Assembly (NCBI GenBank): GCA_001548435.1
Contig: AP017308.1
Location: 5,217,030 to 5,281,029 of the forward strand
Direction: 5' to 3'
Length of the DNA stretch: 64,000 nucleotides
Origin: Leptolyngbya sp. NIES-3755
Lineage (GTDB): Bacteria; Cyanobacteriota; Cyanobacteriia; Leptolyngbyales; Leptolyngbyaceae
The first letter of the stretch is position 1, and each line of letters begins with the position of its first letter. The notes beneath the pieces are model-generated. The model was not told where the DNA came from. It searched no databases and saw only the letters and a program-made list of their open reading frames with translations. Of the stretch, positions 36,547 to 46,322 are shown in pieces. The position numbers and the translations under genes are program-made.

Positions 36547-39500
36547 CTATCGGGCAAGCGTTCTCCGCTTCGTGACCATCTTGTAAGCCTCGATGGTGTC
36601 ACCTTCAACCCAATCCTTGAAGTCATCCAAGCCGATACCGCACTCGTAACCCGAATTCACTTCCCGTGCATCCTCTCTCATCCGCTTCAGCGAATCCAAG
36701 TTGCCAGAGTGAATCAGCTTACCGCCACGATGAATCCGCACTTTGCAGTTCCGGATGAGCTTACCAGACTGCACATAACAGCCCGCAACCGCTCCACGTC
36801 CCACTGGGAACACTGCCCGAACTTCCGCCTGTCCGAGTCCTTCCTCGACCAGTTCCGGTTCCAGCAGACCTTCCATCGCGCCTTCGATATCATCCAACAG
36901 GTTGTAAATGATGTTGTAGTCACGTACATCTACGCCTGCTCGATCGGCAGCCTGACGCGCACCCGGAGCCAACGTGGTATTGAATCCGATAATCACCGCA
37001 TCACTCGCCGCCGCAAGATCGACATCTGTTTCAGAAATCTCACCTGGAGCCGAGAACAAGACGCGCACCTGGACTTCGTTCTGTGGCAACTGGCTCAATG
37101 CACCCAGAATTGCCTCGATCGAACCCTGCACATCCGCTTTCAGCACGAGATTCAATTCCTTGAGTTCGCCTTCTTGCGCCTTCGCAGACAGCGTATTCAA
37201 ACTCACTCGACGCGAAGACATTGCTGCCAACAGTCGAGAAGTCCGCTGTTCATCTGCCCGATCCGATGCGACCGATCGCGCTTCTTTCTCTTCGGTAAAG
37301 ACTTGGAACTCGTCCCCGGCTGCCGGAACATCCGCCAAACCAAGCACCTCGACCGCAAACGATGGACTCGCGATTTGAACGCGCTGTCCTCGATCGTCTA
37401 CCATCGCCCGCACTTTACCGAGCGCTGATCCTGCGACTAGAACATCCCCAACTTTGAGTGTTCCATTCTGAATCAGCAAGGTCGCGACAGGTCCCTTCGC
37501 CTTATCCAAATGCGCTTCAATCACGGTTCCCCGTGCAGGTCGATCTGGATTTGCATTCAGATCTTCGACTTCCGAGACCAGCAGAATCATTTCCAGCAGC
37601 GTGTCGAGATTGTCACCCGTCAACGCACTCACCGGAACCATGATCGTGTCACCACCCCATTCTTCTGGCACAAGGCTGTACTCAGTCAACTCTTGCTTGA
37701 CTCGATCGGGTTGTGCCCCTTCTTTGTCAACCTTGTTGATCGCCACAATAATTGGCACTTCTGCCGCTCTCGCATGGCTGATCGCTTCAATTGTCTGAGG
37801 TCGAACCCCATCATCCGCAGCGACGACCAAGATTGCCACGTCGGTGACTCGTGCTCCACGTGCTCTCATCGCGGTAAACGCTTCGTGACCTGGAGTATCC
37901 AAGAACACGACTTGCTGCATTTGACCGTTATGTTCCACATCGACGTGGTATGCCCCAATATGCTGAGTGATTCCACCCGCTTCTCCGGCTGCCACTTTCG
38001 TCTTACGAATCGAGTCAAGCAGCGTCGTCTTACCGTGATCAACGTGACCCATGATGGTGACGACTGGAGGACGACGAATCAGGTGATCCAGGTCATCCGC
38101 ATCCACCATCTCAGTGACTTTCCTAGCAGCGGCTTCTTTCGTGCCAACTTCCACCAGAATGCCGTACTCTTCAGCAACCATCGTCGCCGTTTCCACATCC
38201 AGCATTTGCGTGATGGTGGCAGCGATGCCCTTCATAAAGAGCTTCGTGATAATTTCGGTCGGAGAAACGACGAGCAGATTGGACAACTCTTGAACGGTGA
38301 GTCCGCCCGTGAGCGTAATGATTTCTGGACGTTCTGCTTTTTCGGAATCGTTGCGATTATTGCGTCGATCGCGGTAGTTATTCCGCTTACGCTGAGTCGG
38401 AGCCGAAGTTGCCACAGGTCGAACTTGCTGCTGTCCAGGTAAACCTTTCGGTTTTGCAGGACGAGCAAGGGACAAGCTGACTTGAGCCTGACTCACTGCT
38501 CCTTCTTCATCTTCGTTGAGCAGATCGAGATCGTCATCATCATCCTCCTGAATCCGAGGACCGCGACGCTTGCCTTTGCCGAGCTTCGCTGCCTTCTCGG
38601 AGGATTCTTGCACTTCGTCTTCTTCATCTTCCCAAACTTTGGTACGACGTTTTGGCGGAGTGGGCTTGTTTAATGTCAGATCAGGCGTGGTCGCGATCGC
38701 ATCGGGCATCGTCGGTTTGACTGGGCGCGATCGCAATACGGGAGTCGTGCCGTCTTCGGTTGCTGTCTCATCTTGAGCCGATTTCGGTCGTCGCAGTTCA
38801 ACGATTTGTTGAGGTCTGGGAGCCGCTTCTCCTGGTTTTCCAGGTGCGCCAGGACGCTTGTTGATCGAAGGGCGTTGCGGTCGATCAGGTCTAGCATCAC
38901 GCGACGGTTGCCGATTGTCCGTCTGCTCTGGAGTTGCAGGCTTGTCGCGCTTCAGGACAGGCTTGCTCACTGTGGAAGCAGGACGAGCAGGCGGTGATGG
39001 ACGCGAAGGAGAGGATTGCAGCGTCGGTTCAGGTTTTAGAGCAGCTTCAACCTTTGCCACTTTCGGAGTTACGGTTGGTTCAACTGGCTCCGAAACGGGT
39101 TCGACATCGGGTTGAGATTCAGCCTCAACGGGAGTCGATCGCTCTGGAGTTGGAGTCGGACGCGAGGGACGCGGAGGCTCAGGGGATTTTGCCGCCGGAG
39201 ACTGGGCTGCCGGGGAAGACTGAGGGGGCTGAGGAGTGCGAAGATCGGAGGATTCCTTTTCGGCAGTCGATCGCGTAATCGGACGACGAATTTCTAAGAT
39301 TTGCTGTTTCTTCTGAATATTCAAGGGCGTTTTCTTTCTTGATTCAACAGATTGGGGGGCAGTTGGGCGGGTAGAGGCACTTCGAGTCGGTTGACTGGCA
39401 GCGTACTTTTCAGCGGTAGCGCGAATTTGTTGCGCTTCGGTTTCCGTGATCGTGCTGCTGTGGCTCTTGACCGCGATATTTAATTGTTCGCAAATTGCGA

Positions 39501-39567
39501 GAATGTCTCGGTTGTCTAAGTTCAATTCTTTGGATAGCTCGTAAATTCTGACTTTGCCGTTGTTCAT
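36547..39567 (-). CDS. infB: Translation initiation factor IF-2
   Basis: 1006 residues, the long cyanobacterial form. The N-terminal IF2_N helix ([19 protein letters not shown]) is followed by a 350-residue Pro/Ala/Arg-rich disordered linker, a second IF2_N-like segment, then the G domain with GHVDHGKTT (from about 507), DTPGHEAFT and NKVDKE, and the C-terminal tRNA-binding domains. It delivers fMet-tRNA to the 30S subunit. Last gene of the operon. Confidence 0.97.
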   Translation of the reverse strand: MNNGKVRIYELSKELNLDNRDILAICEQLNIAVKSHSSTITETEAQQIRATAEKYAASQPTRSASTRPTAPQSVESRKKTPLNIQKKQQILEIRRPITRSTAEKESSDLRTPQPPQSSPAAQSPAAKSPEPPRPSRPTPTPERSTPVEAESQPDVEPVSEPVEPTVTPKVAKVEAALKPEPTLQSSPSRPSPPARPASTVSKPVLKRDKPATPEQTDNRQPSRDARPDRPQRPSINKRPGAPGKPGEAAPRPQQIVELRRPKSAQDETATEDGTTPVLRSRPVKPTMPDAIATTPDLTLNKPTPPKRRTKVWEDEEDEVQESSEKAAKLGKGKRRGPRIQEDDDDDLDLLNEDEEGAVSQAQVSLSLARPAKPKGLPGQQQVRPVATSAPTQRKRNNYRDRRNNRNDSEKAERPEIITLTGGLTVQELSNLLVVSPTEIITKLFMKGIAATITQMLDVETATMVAEEYGILVEVGTKEAAARKVTEMVDADDLDHLIRRPPVVTIMGHVDHGKTTLLDSIRKTKVAAGEAGGITQHIGAYHVDVEHNGQMQQVVFLDTPGHEAFTAMRARGARVTDVAILVVAADDGVRPQTIEAISHARAAEVPIIVAINKVDKEGAQPDRVKQELTEYSLVPEEWGGDTIMVPVSALTGDNLDTLLEMILLVSEVEDLNANPDRPARGTVIEAHLDKAKGPVATLLIQNGTLKVGDVLVAGSALGKVRAMVDDRGQRVQIASPSFAVEVLGLADVPAAGDEFQVFTEEKEARSVASDRADEQRTSRLLAAMSSRRVSLNTLSAKAQEGELKELNLVLKADVQGSIEAILGALSQLPQNEVQVRVLFSAPGEISETDVDLAAASDAVIIGFNTTLAPGARQAADRAGVDVRDYNIIYNLLDDIEGAMEGLLEPELVEEGLGQAEVRAVFPVGRGAVAGCYVQSGKLIRNCKVRIHRGGKLIHSGNLDSLKRMREDAREVNSGYECGIGLDDFKDWVEGDTIEAYKMVTKRRTLAR

Positions 39568-39980
39568 CCACTCTTCCCTCGTGCGATTCTGATGTTACAT
39601 AGTGACCTTCTGTTTTGACTAAAACGACAGGTTAGATTGGGTTATGGCAGGATTTCTACCTTGGTAATCTCGAAGAAGATGTTACCCCCTTGGTTGAATA
39701 GTAGCTTAGAAATGTGGGTGTCGATGTCTCGATCAACAATTTTGCTCTAAAAATAGCGCCGCAAAGTGTTCGCGGTGGGTGTGAAATCGTGGCTGTTGCA
39801 TTACTCTCCCTTGGTATCATGCCTGAGTTGCTCTGGAACAATAGAACTGAAGAGAGGATACAGATAACATCTCAGAGCAAGGGACGAAATATCTCCTACG
39901 ACAGTACGGAATTAAGTAATGGAAGCCTGAGCGATCGACGGCGTTTAACTGAAAGTCGCTCGACCAAATTGACACTGGAT
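39568..39980. other. Intergenic region between ylxR and infB
   Basis: 413 bp in which I see no coding frame with a ribosome site. It contains an inverted repeat TTGCTCTG (39828-39835) / CAGAGCAA (39873-39880) with a 37-nt spacer. The length is unusual for an operon-internal gap and may hold a second infB promoter or leader. Confidence 0.4.
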
Positions 39981-40259
39981 CTAGTATAGCTCAGGTTGGG
40001 TGAGCGAAGAAATCTCTGCCTGTTTTTGCTTCAAGATTTGATAAATACTGAGTGGAACGGTCGCTTTCAGGGCGCGACTGAGGCGATCTTTTTTCTGGGC
40101 GGTTTGAATGCAGTTGGGGGTGGGGCAGAGGTAGGCGGAGCGTCCCATGCCTTGATCGATCGAGATTTCATGAGACGGAAAAAGCCGCACCACTCGAAGG
40201 AATTCTTCTTTGGGTGCGACTTTGCGACAACTGAGACAGCGACGAAGATTCGAGGGCAT
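39981..40259 (-). CDS. ylxR: YlxR-family (DUF448) RNA-binding protein
   Basis: 92 residues, normal for YlxR. The N-terminal RRCLSCRKVAPKEEFLRVVR and GMGRSAYLCPTPNCI are diagnostic. YlxR (RnpM in Firmicutes) lies between nusA and infB in many bacteria and has been reported to modulate RNase P. It is encoded 38 bp after nusA here. Confidence 0.93.
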   Translation of the reverse strand: MPSNLRRCLSCRKVAPKEEFLRVVRLFPSHEISIDQGMGRSAYLCPTPNCIQTAQKKDRLSRALKATVPLSIYQILKQKQAEISSLTQPELY

Positions 40260-40297
40260 AGGGTAGAAGAAATTTTTGTTAAGTCTACCCTATCTCC

Positions 40298-41578
40298 TTA
40301 AACCTCCTGTTCTTCGAGTTCTGGCTCTGGAGTCGTTACGGTTTCCTCTTCTTCGTACTCTTCCTCGTCTTCGTATTCATCGACTGGCGGCTGAGATTGG
40401 CGACGAGCTTCGATCACTTCTGCAATCTTCTGAGATTCCGCATCAGCATCGTATTTACGGCTGTCTTTGATGTCGATTTTCCATCCAGTGAGGCGGGCAG
40501 CGAGACGGACGTTTTGACCTTCTTTACCGATCGCTAAACTCAGTTGATCTTCTCCAACAAGAACGTGCGCTTGACGACCTTCGGGATCAACCAGGCGGAC
40601 CTCATCCACTCGCGCAGGACTCAAGGCATTCGCGATATAAGTTGCGGGATCGGGTGACCAGCGAATCACGTCGATTTTCTCTCCCCGCAGTTCATTCACT
40701 ACGGCTTGAATTCGAGAGCCACGCGCACCGATACAAGCTCCAACGGGATCAACATCACGTTCTAAAGTGTCTACCGCAATTTTGGTTCGAGGTCCAACGT
40801 GACGAGAAGGCGGATTTGCTTCACGGGCGACCGCTACGATCCGCACGACATCATCTTGGATTTCAGGAACTTCGTTCTCGAATAGATAAACGACTAAACC
40901 TGCATCGGCTCTGGATACGAGCAATTGAGGACCGCGATGAGAACCTTCACTCACTTTCTTTAAATAAACTCGGAAAGTCGCATTCGCTCGATAGTTATCG
41001 TTCGGGAGTTGATCGCGTTTGAGCAATTCAGCTTCGACTTCAGGCTGACCGAATCCGCTGACGACCGCCATGATCACTGACTGCCGCTCGAATCGGAGAA
41101 CTCGCGCTTGTAAAATCGTACCTTCTAAATCTTGGAATTCTTCCTGAATCAGTTTGCGCTGTTGATCCCGCAGTTTTTGAGCCAGAACTTGTTTGGTTTG
41201 AATCGCTGCCATACGCCCGAAATCGCCTTGATCTGGGGTCACATCTAAGACGACCGTATCGCCTGTTTGAGCTTCAGCAGCGACTTCTTGGACCTCGGTT
41301 AGAGAAATTTGGTGATCTAGGTTGCTGACTTCTTCAACGATCGTTTTCGTTGCCAACACTCGAAAGCCTTCTTCTTCGACATCGAGTTCTACTTCAAAAT
41401 TGTCGAAATATTCTTCGTCGAAGCCATCACCATCAATCTTTTGAGTCCGGCGGAATCGCTCGTAACCTTTCATTAAGGCTTCTTTGAGAGCGGCTTGGAC
41501 TGCGTGTTTGGGCAAATTGCGTTCACGGCTGATGCCGTCGATCATGTCTTTGAGTCCGGGCAGAGCGACCATTGACAT
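40298..41578 (-). CDS. nusA: Transcription termination/antitermination factor NusA
   Basis: 426 residues, without the C-terminal acidic repeats of E. coli NusA. N-terminal RNA-polymerase-binding domain with KHAVQAALKEALMKGYERF, then S1 (about 140-215) and KH domains (DPVGACIGARGSRIQAVVNEL, SLAIGKEGQNVRLAARL). The last 40 residues are very acidic and variable. GGAG lies 9 nt before the ATG at 41578; a second ATG two codons in is possible. Confidence 0.96.
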   Translation of the reverse strand: MSMVALPGLKDMIDGISRERNLPKHAVQAALKEALMKGYERFRRTQKIDGDGFDEEYFDNFEVELDVEEEGFRVLATKTIVEEVSNLDHQISLTEVQEVAAEAQTGDTVVLDVTPDQGDFGRMAAIQTKQVLAQKLRDQQRKLIQEEFQDLEGTILQARVLRFERQSVIMAVVSGFGQPEVEAELLKRDQLPNDNYRANATFRVYLKKVSEGSHRGPQLLVSRADAGLVVYLFENEVPEIQDDVVRIVAVAREANPPSRHVGPRTKIAVDTLERDVDPVGACIGARGSRIQAVVNELRGEKIDVIRWSPDPATYIANALSPARVDEVRLVDPEGRQAHVLVGEDQLSLAIGKEGQNVRLAARLTGWKIDIKDSRKYDADAESQKIAEVIEARRQSQPPVDEYEDEEEYEEEETVTTPEPELEEQEV

Positions 41579-41614
41579 AGAGAAATCTCCGTAGTTATTG
41601 AGTTGTCAAGAAAA

Positions 41615-42073
41615 TCAGTCTTCGCTTTCGGTCAGTTGAACGCTGGCAACGATCGATCTTGGTAGCGCGATCGTGCGTCCTTTTTTGCTGATGTAGACGT
41701 TTTCTTCGTCCCGTCGAATCAGCTTTCCTTCCCAATAAATGTGACCTTGAAAGGGTTCAGAAGTCGTGACCATCGCGGGAAAGCCTCGGAACGAGATGAA
41801 TTCTCGATCGCTGGTCAGGATTTTAGAAATTCCAGGACTAGAGACTTCCAACACGTACTGATCCGGCAGCAATTCATCTAAAAGCGGCTCCAAGGCGCGA
41901 CTCATTCGTTCACAGTCATCGAGTCCTGTATCTTCCTGCTTGTTTCGCACATCGATCCGCAACACGGGCGGATTTTGATTGGTCTGAAACACGGCATGAA
42001 CGACTTCTAGATCGATCGACTCCGCCACTGGAGCCGCCATTTCTAAAATTTGAGGAATCAAAGGATGCGCCAT
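41615..42073 (-). CDS. rimP: Ribosome maturation factor RimP
   Basis: 152 residues, normal for RimP, which aids 30S maturation. Recognised by VLRIDVRNKQEDTGLDDCERMSRALEPLLDE with YVLEVSSPGI and the C-terminal SH3-like half. First gene of rimP-nusA-ylxR-infB, 36 bp before nusA. Confidence 0.95.
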   Translation of the reverse strand: MAHPLIPQILEMAAPVAESIDLEVVHAVFQTNQNPPVLRIDVRNKQEDTGLDDCERMSRALEPLLDELLPDQYVLEVSSPGISKILTSDREFISFRGFPAMVTTSEPFQGHIYWEGKLIRRDEENVYISKKGRTIALPRSIVASVQLTESED

Positions 42074-42092
42074 CGAACAACTTCTCCAAATA

Positions 42093-42142
42093 AAAAAAGT
42101 GGGACAATCCGCCCACTTCTCATGAAACGACTGATTTCATGG
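42093..42142 (-). promoter_or_regulatory. Two-hairpin leader (attenuator) before rimP
   Basis: On the minus strand a dyad CATGAAA / TTTCATG (42122-42142) is followed at once by a terminator-like hairpin AAGTGGG / CCCACTT (42098-42119) with a T run (A run 42093-42099). The rimP start is only 20 nt further, too close for a separate promoter, so transcripts from upstream must pass it. NusA itself is a termination factor, so autoregulated attenuation is plausible (inference); the hairpin could also end the upstream porin transcript. Confidence 0.55.
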
Positions 42143-42202
42143 AGTTCGGTCAAACAGAAATACTGTTCTTCCTTTGCCAATTTTAGCGAAAAATTTCAGG
42201 AT

Positions 42203-42223
42203 GGCTCGGTTTTTTCGTGAGCC
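42203..42223 (-). terminator. Hairpin after the porin gene
   Basis: GGCTC (42203-42207) and GAGCC (42219-42223) form a short stem 12 bp past the porin stop codon, with AATTTTT further on. A weak terminator. Confidence 0.45.
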
Positions 42224-42234
42224 ACCCTTGAGAT

Positions 42235-44025
42235 TTAGAACGTGAAGGTCGATCGAATCACAGGCACGATCGCAGTATCGTTCGCGCTCAGTCCTTCAGG
42301 ATTGAAGATCGCAAACACGCCCGGAGTGATGCTGAGATTGTCATTCACACGGAAGTTAAAGAAGCCTTCAATTTGATAAGGCGTTCTATCTTCCGGGTTG
42401 AACGCAATCCCGCCTGTGCTTACCCGTTTAAGCGGTTGACCGAAGATAATTCCCGCCGAATTGCCCTTCTTGAACAAGTCGGTGACATAAAGCCCAACCA
42501 GCCAGGAATCAAAGTTGGTACGAGCATCGACATCGACCAAATTCGAGAAGATGTACGAGTAGGAGCCTGCCAGGGTGATATTCGGCGACAGTTGGAAGGA
42601 AGCTGATGCACCAAGGGTATTTAGGCGAATTCCTTCATCGAGTGCGGTTGCAAACGGAACACCCGTTAATGCGATCGCGCCAATATCTGAACTGCTCAAG
42701 CCCGTTCCCAAAATGTTGATTTGGTGATAGCTGTTCGCATAGTTCAGCCCGATGTTAAACGCAGGAGAGGGTTTGATCGTCACTTGTGCCGCTGCGACGT
42801 AACTTCCGCCACCGATCCCCGCACCCAGGGGAGTTCCACCCGCGAGACCTCGGTTTCCAGGAATGTTCGCGTTCACAGAACCGTAAAGGGCACGAATGTC
42901 GATCGCATCCGAAAGATTGAAGATTACACCCGCTGCCGCTGCGAGTCCGGTTTGGGAAGTCCCACCTGAAACCCGTTGAGCCGCAGGAAGCGAGGCGAAC
43001 CGAGAGAGCGCTCCTTGTCCTTCACTTGCCCAAGGCAAAATCGAGGGGAAAGCGTCGGAAACTTCTGCATTGGTTCCCGCGAACGCAGTAAAGCGATCGG
43101 CAACTGGGAAAATGTACAGGAGCTTGTAAACGGTTGCGCTGTTTCCTGCTCCTCTCGCCGTTAAAGTCGAAGGATCAACGGTTGGAAACTGAGGCTCATA
43201 AGCAAGTCTGAGATTGCTTGAAGAGCCAAACACTGGATCAGCCAGTCCCAAGGTTTGAGCAAGGCTGGAACCGCTACCGACTAAACCGCTGGCTCCAAAA
43301 TTCTGAGATTGAATCCCAGTGATCAGCAAATCTCTTCCAGTAAAGCTCGTGTTGAAGTTCAATCGAACGCGGTTGTTGAAAACGGTATTCGCATCCGATC
43401 CAGCGGGAGAACCACCGTATGCACCAGCGACACTGAAGATTGCTTCCCCTTGAAGTTTCGTCGTGGTCGAGAACTGCTGTCTCTCCAAGGTGGTTGTGCG
43501 GGCTTCGAGCGCATCCACACGTCCTCGAATTGTTGCCAACTCTGCTGCGAACTGCTCTTGCAGCTTTTGTAGGGTTGCCAGGTCTTCTTTTTTAACCAAA
43601 TCAGCGGTTGAGGCTGCAATGAGTTCGTTCACGCGATCGAGACAAGCATTCAAACCAGCCGCGAACTCGAAACGAGTCAGAGCGCGATTGCCCCGATAAG
43701 TACGATCGGGATAACCTGCGATACAGCCGTAGCGTTCAACCAGGGATTGGAGTGCTTGGAACGCCCAGTCAGTCGGGCGAACATCGGAAAGCTGAGACAC
43801 CGAAGTGACTTGTCCCATTGAACTCGTCGAACCATTGCTCAACTGAGCGACCGACGGAAGTTGGCTCATCGTGGGACTGGGTTGAGCCGTCACGCCTGCT
43901 GATGGAGGCATCGTTGGCTGGGCGGGTTCTGAAGCGATCGCACTCGTGGCAATCAAGCTGAGAGAACCTGCAAACAGGCTAATCAATCCGAACTGTCCAT
44001 TGAATTTGAATAGATTCACAGTCAT
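42235..44025 (-). CDS. SLH-domain carbohydrate/iron-type outer-membrane porin (OprB family)
   Basis: 596 residues from the ATG at 44025. A signal peptide (about 1-35) is followed by an SLH domain (TDWAFQALQSLVERYGCIAG with RALTRFEFAAGL), a coiled coil (about 145-185) with DALEARTTTLERQQ, and a C-terminal beta-barrel of OprB type ending in the aromatic residue of STFTF. Typical of the abundant cyanobacterial porins annotated iron uptake porin; the SLH domain binds pyruvylated cell wall glycan. Single gene. Confidence 0.93.
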   Translation of the reverse strand: MTVNLFKFNGQFGLISLFAGSLSLIATSAIASEPAQPTMPPSAGVTAQPSPTMSQLPSVAQLSNGSTSSMGQVTSVSQLSDVRPTDWAFQALQSLVERYGCIAGYPDRTYRGNRALTRFEFAAGLNACLDRVNELIAASTADLVKKEDLATLQKLQEQFAAELATIRGRVDALEARTTTLERQQFSTTTKLQGEAIFSVAGAYGGSPAGSDANTVFNNRVRLNFNTSFTGRDLLITGIQSQNFGASGLVGSGSSLAQTLGLADPVFGSSSNLRLAYEPQFPTVDPSTLTARGAGNSATVYKLLYIFPVADRFTAFAGTNAEVSDAFPSILPWASEGQGALSRFASLPAAQRVSGGTSQTGLAAAAGVIFNLSDAIDIRALYGSVNANIPGNRGLAGGTPLGAGIGGGSYVAAAQVTIKPSPAFNIGLNYANSYHQINILGTGLSSSDIGAIALTGVPFATALDEGIRLNTLGASASFQLSPNITLAGSYSYIFSNLVDVDARTNFDSWLVGLYVTDLFKKGNSAGIIFGQPLKRVSTGGIAFNPEDRTPYQIEGFFNFRVNDNLSITPGVFAIFNPEGLSANDTAIVPVIRSTFTF

Positions 44026-44297
44026 AACCTCACCACGCAAAATAAATCCGAATAATTAACCGTGCCCGAAGCAAACGATTTGCAAGCGCAGTTCATTATT
44101 CTCAACGCTAAGCTTTTAAGGTGTGCGAACGGAATAGGAGTGCCTTCGGAATTTCTCGCGTGTTTAGATAGAGCGAGACTTATAGCTGTTGAATTCTTAA
44201 TCAGATTAATTAATGTTACGGATTGAATTCGAGAGAATTTGCCCGAAATTTCAAAATCATAGTAAGATTGAAAGCTGTGTCGAATTAGAGCAAACCC

Positions 44298-44495
44298 ATG
44301 CCGAAGCTGAAAACCCGTAAATCTGCACAAAAGCGTTTTAAAGCAACTGGTGGTGGCAAGATCCAGCGCCGTCGCACTCATGGAAATCACTTGCTGTTTC
44401 ACAAGAGTATGAGCCGTCGTCGTCGAATTGCAGGCGGAGACTTGGTGAACGAACGGGATGAAGCGAATGTTCGGTTGATGATGCCTTACCTCTGA
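44298..44495 (+). CDS. rpmI: 50S ribosomal protein L35
   Basis: 65 residues, normal. Starts [20 protein letters not shown] and has [16 protein letters not shown]. Followed by rplT 61 bp downstream, the usual pair. The 257 bp upstream, shared with the divergent porin gene, hold no other gene; an L20-responsive leader is possible but I could not identify one. Confidence 0.97.
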   Translation: MPKLKTRKSAQKRFKATGGGKIQRRRTHGNHLLFHKSMSRRRRIAGGDLVNERDEANVRLMMPYL

Positions 44496-44556
44496 TAATG
44501 CTTTATTTGGGGGTTAGACACGCTTTACATCAAATTTAGTTAAGGATAGTTGAAAC

Positions 44557-44907
44557 ATGGCACGGGTGAAGCGCGGCAATGTGGCTCGGAAACGCCGCAA
44601 GAAGATTTTGAAACTCGCGAAGGGCTTTCGTGGCTCTCATTCTCGGTTGTTCCGCACAGCGAATCAGCAGGTGATGAAAGCGCTGCGGAATGCGTATCGC
44701 GATCGTCGTAAGAAGAAACGTGATTTCCGCCGTTTGTGGATCACTCGGATCAACGCGGCTGCACGTCAACAAGGAATTAGCTACAGCCAACTGATCGGCA
44801 AGCTGAAGAAAGCAGATATCGTGATCAACCGTAAGATGCTGGCTCAATTGGCAGTTCTCGATCCGGCTGGATTCGCGAAAGTTGTTGAGAAAGCCATTCA
44901 AGCTTAG
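44557..44907 (+). CDS. rplT: 50S ribosomal protein L20
   Basis: 116 residues, normal. Basic N-terminus [20 protein letters not shown], core [18 protein letters not shown]20 acts in early 50S assembly and often represses its own operon. The following gene begins directly at the next base after its stop codon. Confidence 0.97.
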   Translation: MARVKRGNVARKRRKKILKLAKGFRGSHSRLFRTANQQVMKALRNAYRDRRKKKRDFRRLWITRINAAARQQGISYSQLIGKLKKADIVINRKMLAQLAVLDPAGFAKVVEKAIQA

Positions 44908-45678
44908 ATGAAACAGCGATTCGTCGCATTTTTGATTCTGATGGGGATGCAATTGATTGTGTCCCCTTCTTTGTTTGCAGCGGATTTAAGAACGATCGCA
45001 CAACGAAATAAGCTAATCGTGGCAGTCAAAGACAACGTTCGACCGCTCGGATTTCGAGATGCTCAGGGCAAGTTACAAGGCTTTGAAATCGAGATTGCAC
45101 AGCGATTGGCACAAGAGTTATTTGGACGATCAATTCCGATCGAGTTTCGACCTGTTACGAATCGCGATCGACTTAACGTGGTTGTGGATGAAAAAGTCGA
45201 TTTCGCGATCGCTCGTGTCACGGTAAATTCTTCTCGCGCTCGAATCGTGGCATTTAGCGAACCGTATTATCTAGATGGAACGGGGATTATTACCAAAAAT
45301 TCTGCGATTCAAACTCAGCGAGATTTAGCGAATCAGACGATCGCGGTTTTGAATAATTCCAGTACGATCGCGGCTCTTCGCTTTCAATTTCCTCAAGTCA
45401 AACTCGTTGGTGTGGATTCTTATCAAGCGGGCAAGCAATTGATCGAATCTGGGCAAGCCATTGGATTTGCGGGCGATGTGAGCGTTCTAACGGGCTGGAC
45501 GCAAGACTTTCCAGAGTATCGAATTTTGCCATTTCGGATTGCAGCGGAACCGTTAGCGATCGTCTTTCCCAAGGGACTCGAATCGGATGAATTGCGACGT
45601 GCTGTGGATCAAATTTTGCGGCGGTGGAAAGCTGAAGGGTGGTTACAACAGCGGGCTACCTATTGGGGTCTTCCTTGA
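44908..45678 (+). CDS. Periplasmic amino-acid-type solute-binding protein
   Basis: 256 residues. Signal peptide 1-24 ending at LFAAD. SBP_bac_3 fold with KLIVAVKDNVRPLGFRD, GFEIEIAQRLAQEL, DFAIARVTVNSSRARIVAFSEPYY. It starts with zero spacing after the rplT stop codon, so its translation may depend on rplT, an odd partner for a transporter protein. No permease or ATPase genes are adjacent; it may act as an orphan binding protein. Confidence 0.88.
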   Translation: MKQRFVAFLILMGMQLIVSPSLFAADLRTIAQRNKLIVAVKDNVRPLGFRDAQGKLQGFEIEIAQRLAQELFGRSIPIEFRPVTNRDRLNVVVDEKVDFAIARVTVNSSRARIVAFSEPYYLDGTGIITKNSAIQTQRDLANQTIAVLNNSSTIAALRFQFPQVKLVGVDSYQAGKQLIESGQAIGFAGDVSVLTGWTQDFPEYRILPFRIAAEPLAIVFPKGLESDELRRAVDQILRRWKAEGWLQQRATYWGLP

Positions 45679-45723
45679 GATACGCTGGGACATGGACTTA
45701 AAATTCGCGATCGACAAAACCTT

Positions 45724-46254
45724 ATGGACAGCGTAGCCTCCCCTATTCTTTACATTTCCTTACTCCTGGTCTTGCTCAGTAGTGCCGCTTTCTTCGTCGC
45801 TCGGCAAGTCCTCAAAACTCGCCGGGTCGAAAGTGCTCTGTCTCGCCTACAAAGCAAACTCAACAAAGAGAAAGGAACCGCAGAAGAGTATTACGAACTC
45901 GGTAGCATTCTGCTCGACAAACGACTATTTTCTCAGGCGATCAACCAGTTCCAGAAAGCGATCAAGCTCGAAACGCTCGAAGGTCAGGATCTCGCAGCCG
46001 TGTACAACGCGATGGGATTTGCCTATTTTGCTCAAGAACAGTTCGATTTGGCAATTCGGCAGTACAAAGAGGCGATCAAACTGATGCCGGAGTATGTGAC
46101 CGCTTTGAATAATTTGGGACATGCTTATGAACGTAAGCAGTTAGCGGCTCAAGCTTTGGAGTTCTATGATCAAGCGCTAGAAATTGAACCTACCAATCAG
46201 ACCGCTAAACGACGGGCAGAAGCATTAAGAAAGCGCTTGGTTCCGTCAACGTAG
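45724..46254 (+). CDS. Membrane-anchored TPR protein (Ycf37-like layout)
   Basis: 176 residues. One N-terminal membrane helix (about 6-24) followed by about three TPR repeats (50-165; AEEYYELGSILLDKRLFSQAI, AAVYNAMGFAYFAQEQFDLAI, VTALNNLGHAYERKQLAAQAL). The layout matches the photosystem I assembly factor Ycf37, which is suggestive but not proof. Confidence 0.82.
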   Translation: MDSVASPILYISLLLVLLSSAAFFVARQVLKTRRVESALSRLQSKLNKEKGTAEEYYELGSILLDKRLFSQAINQFQKAIKLETLEGQDLAAVYNAMGFAYFAQEQFDLAIRQYKEAIKLMPEYVTALNNLGHAYERKQLAAQALEFYDQALEIEPTNQTAKRRAEALRKRLVPST

Positions 46255-46271
46255 AAGTGAATAGAAAGCAT

Positions 46272-46308
46272 AAAGAGGGCGATCGACAAATTCTCGATCG
46301 CCCTCTTT
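46272..46308. terminator. Bidirectional terminator
   Basis: A 15-bp perfect stem, AAAGAGGGCGATCGA with TCGATCGCCCTCTTT, around a 7-nt loop, between the convergent TPR gene and the FecR-domain gene. It continues as TTTGTTTTG on the plus strand; the minus side has TTTATGCTTT. Confidence 0.88.
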
Positions 46309-46322
46309 GTTTTGTGCCCACC

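Noticed and set aside
36532-38442. Long plus-strand open frames opposite infB
   Set aside because: They lie entirely antisense to the conserved infB coding sequence, have no ribosome sites and show arginine/histidine-rich composition typical of shadow frames.
44022-44402. Minus-strand frame overlapping the rpmI start
   Set aside because: It covers the rpmI/porin intergenic region and antisense of L35; no family features and no ribosome site.
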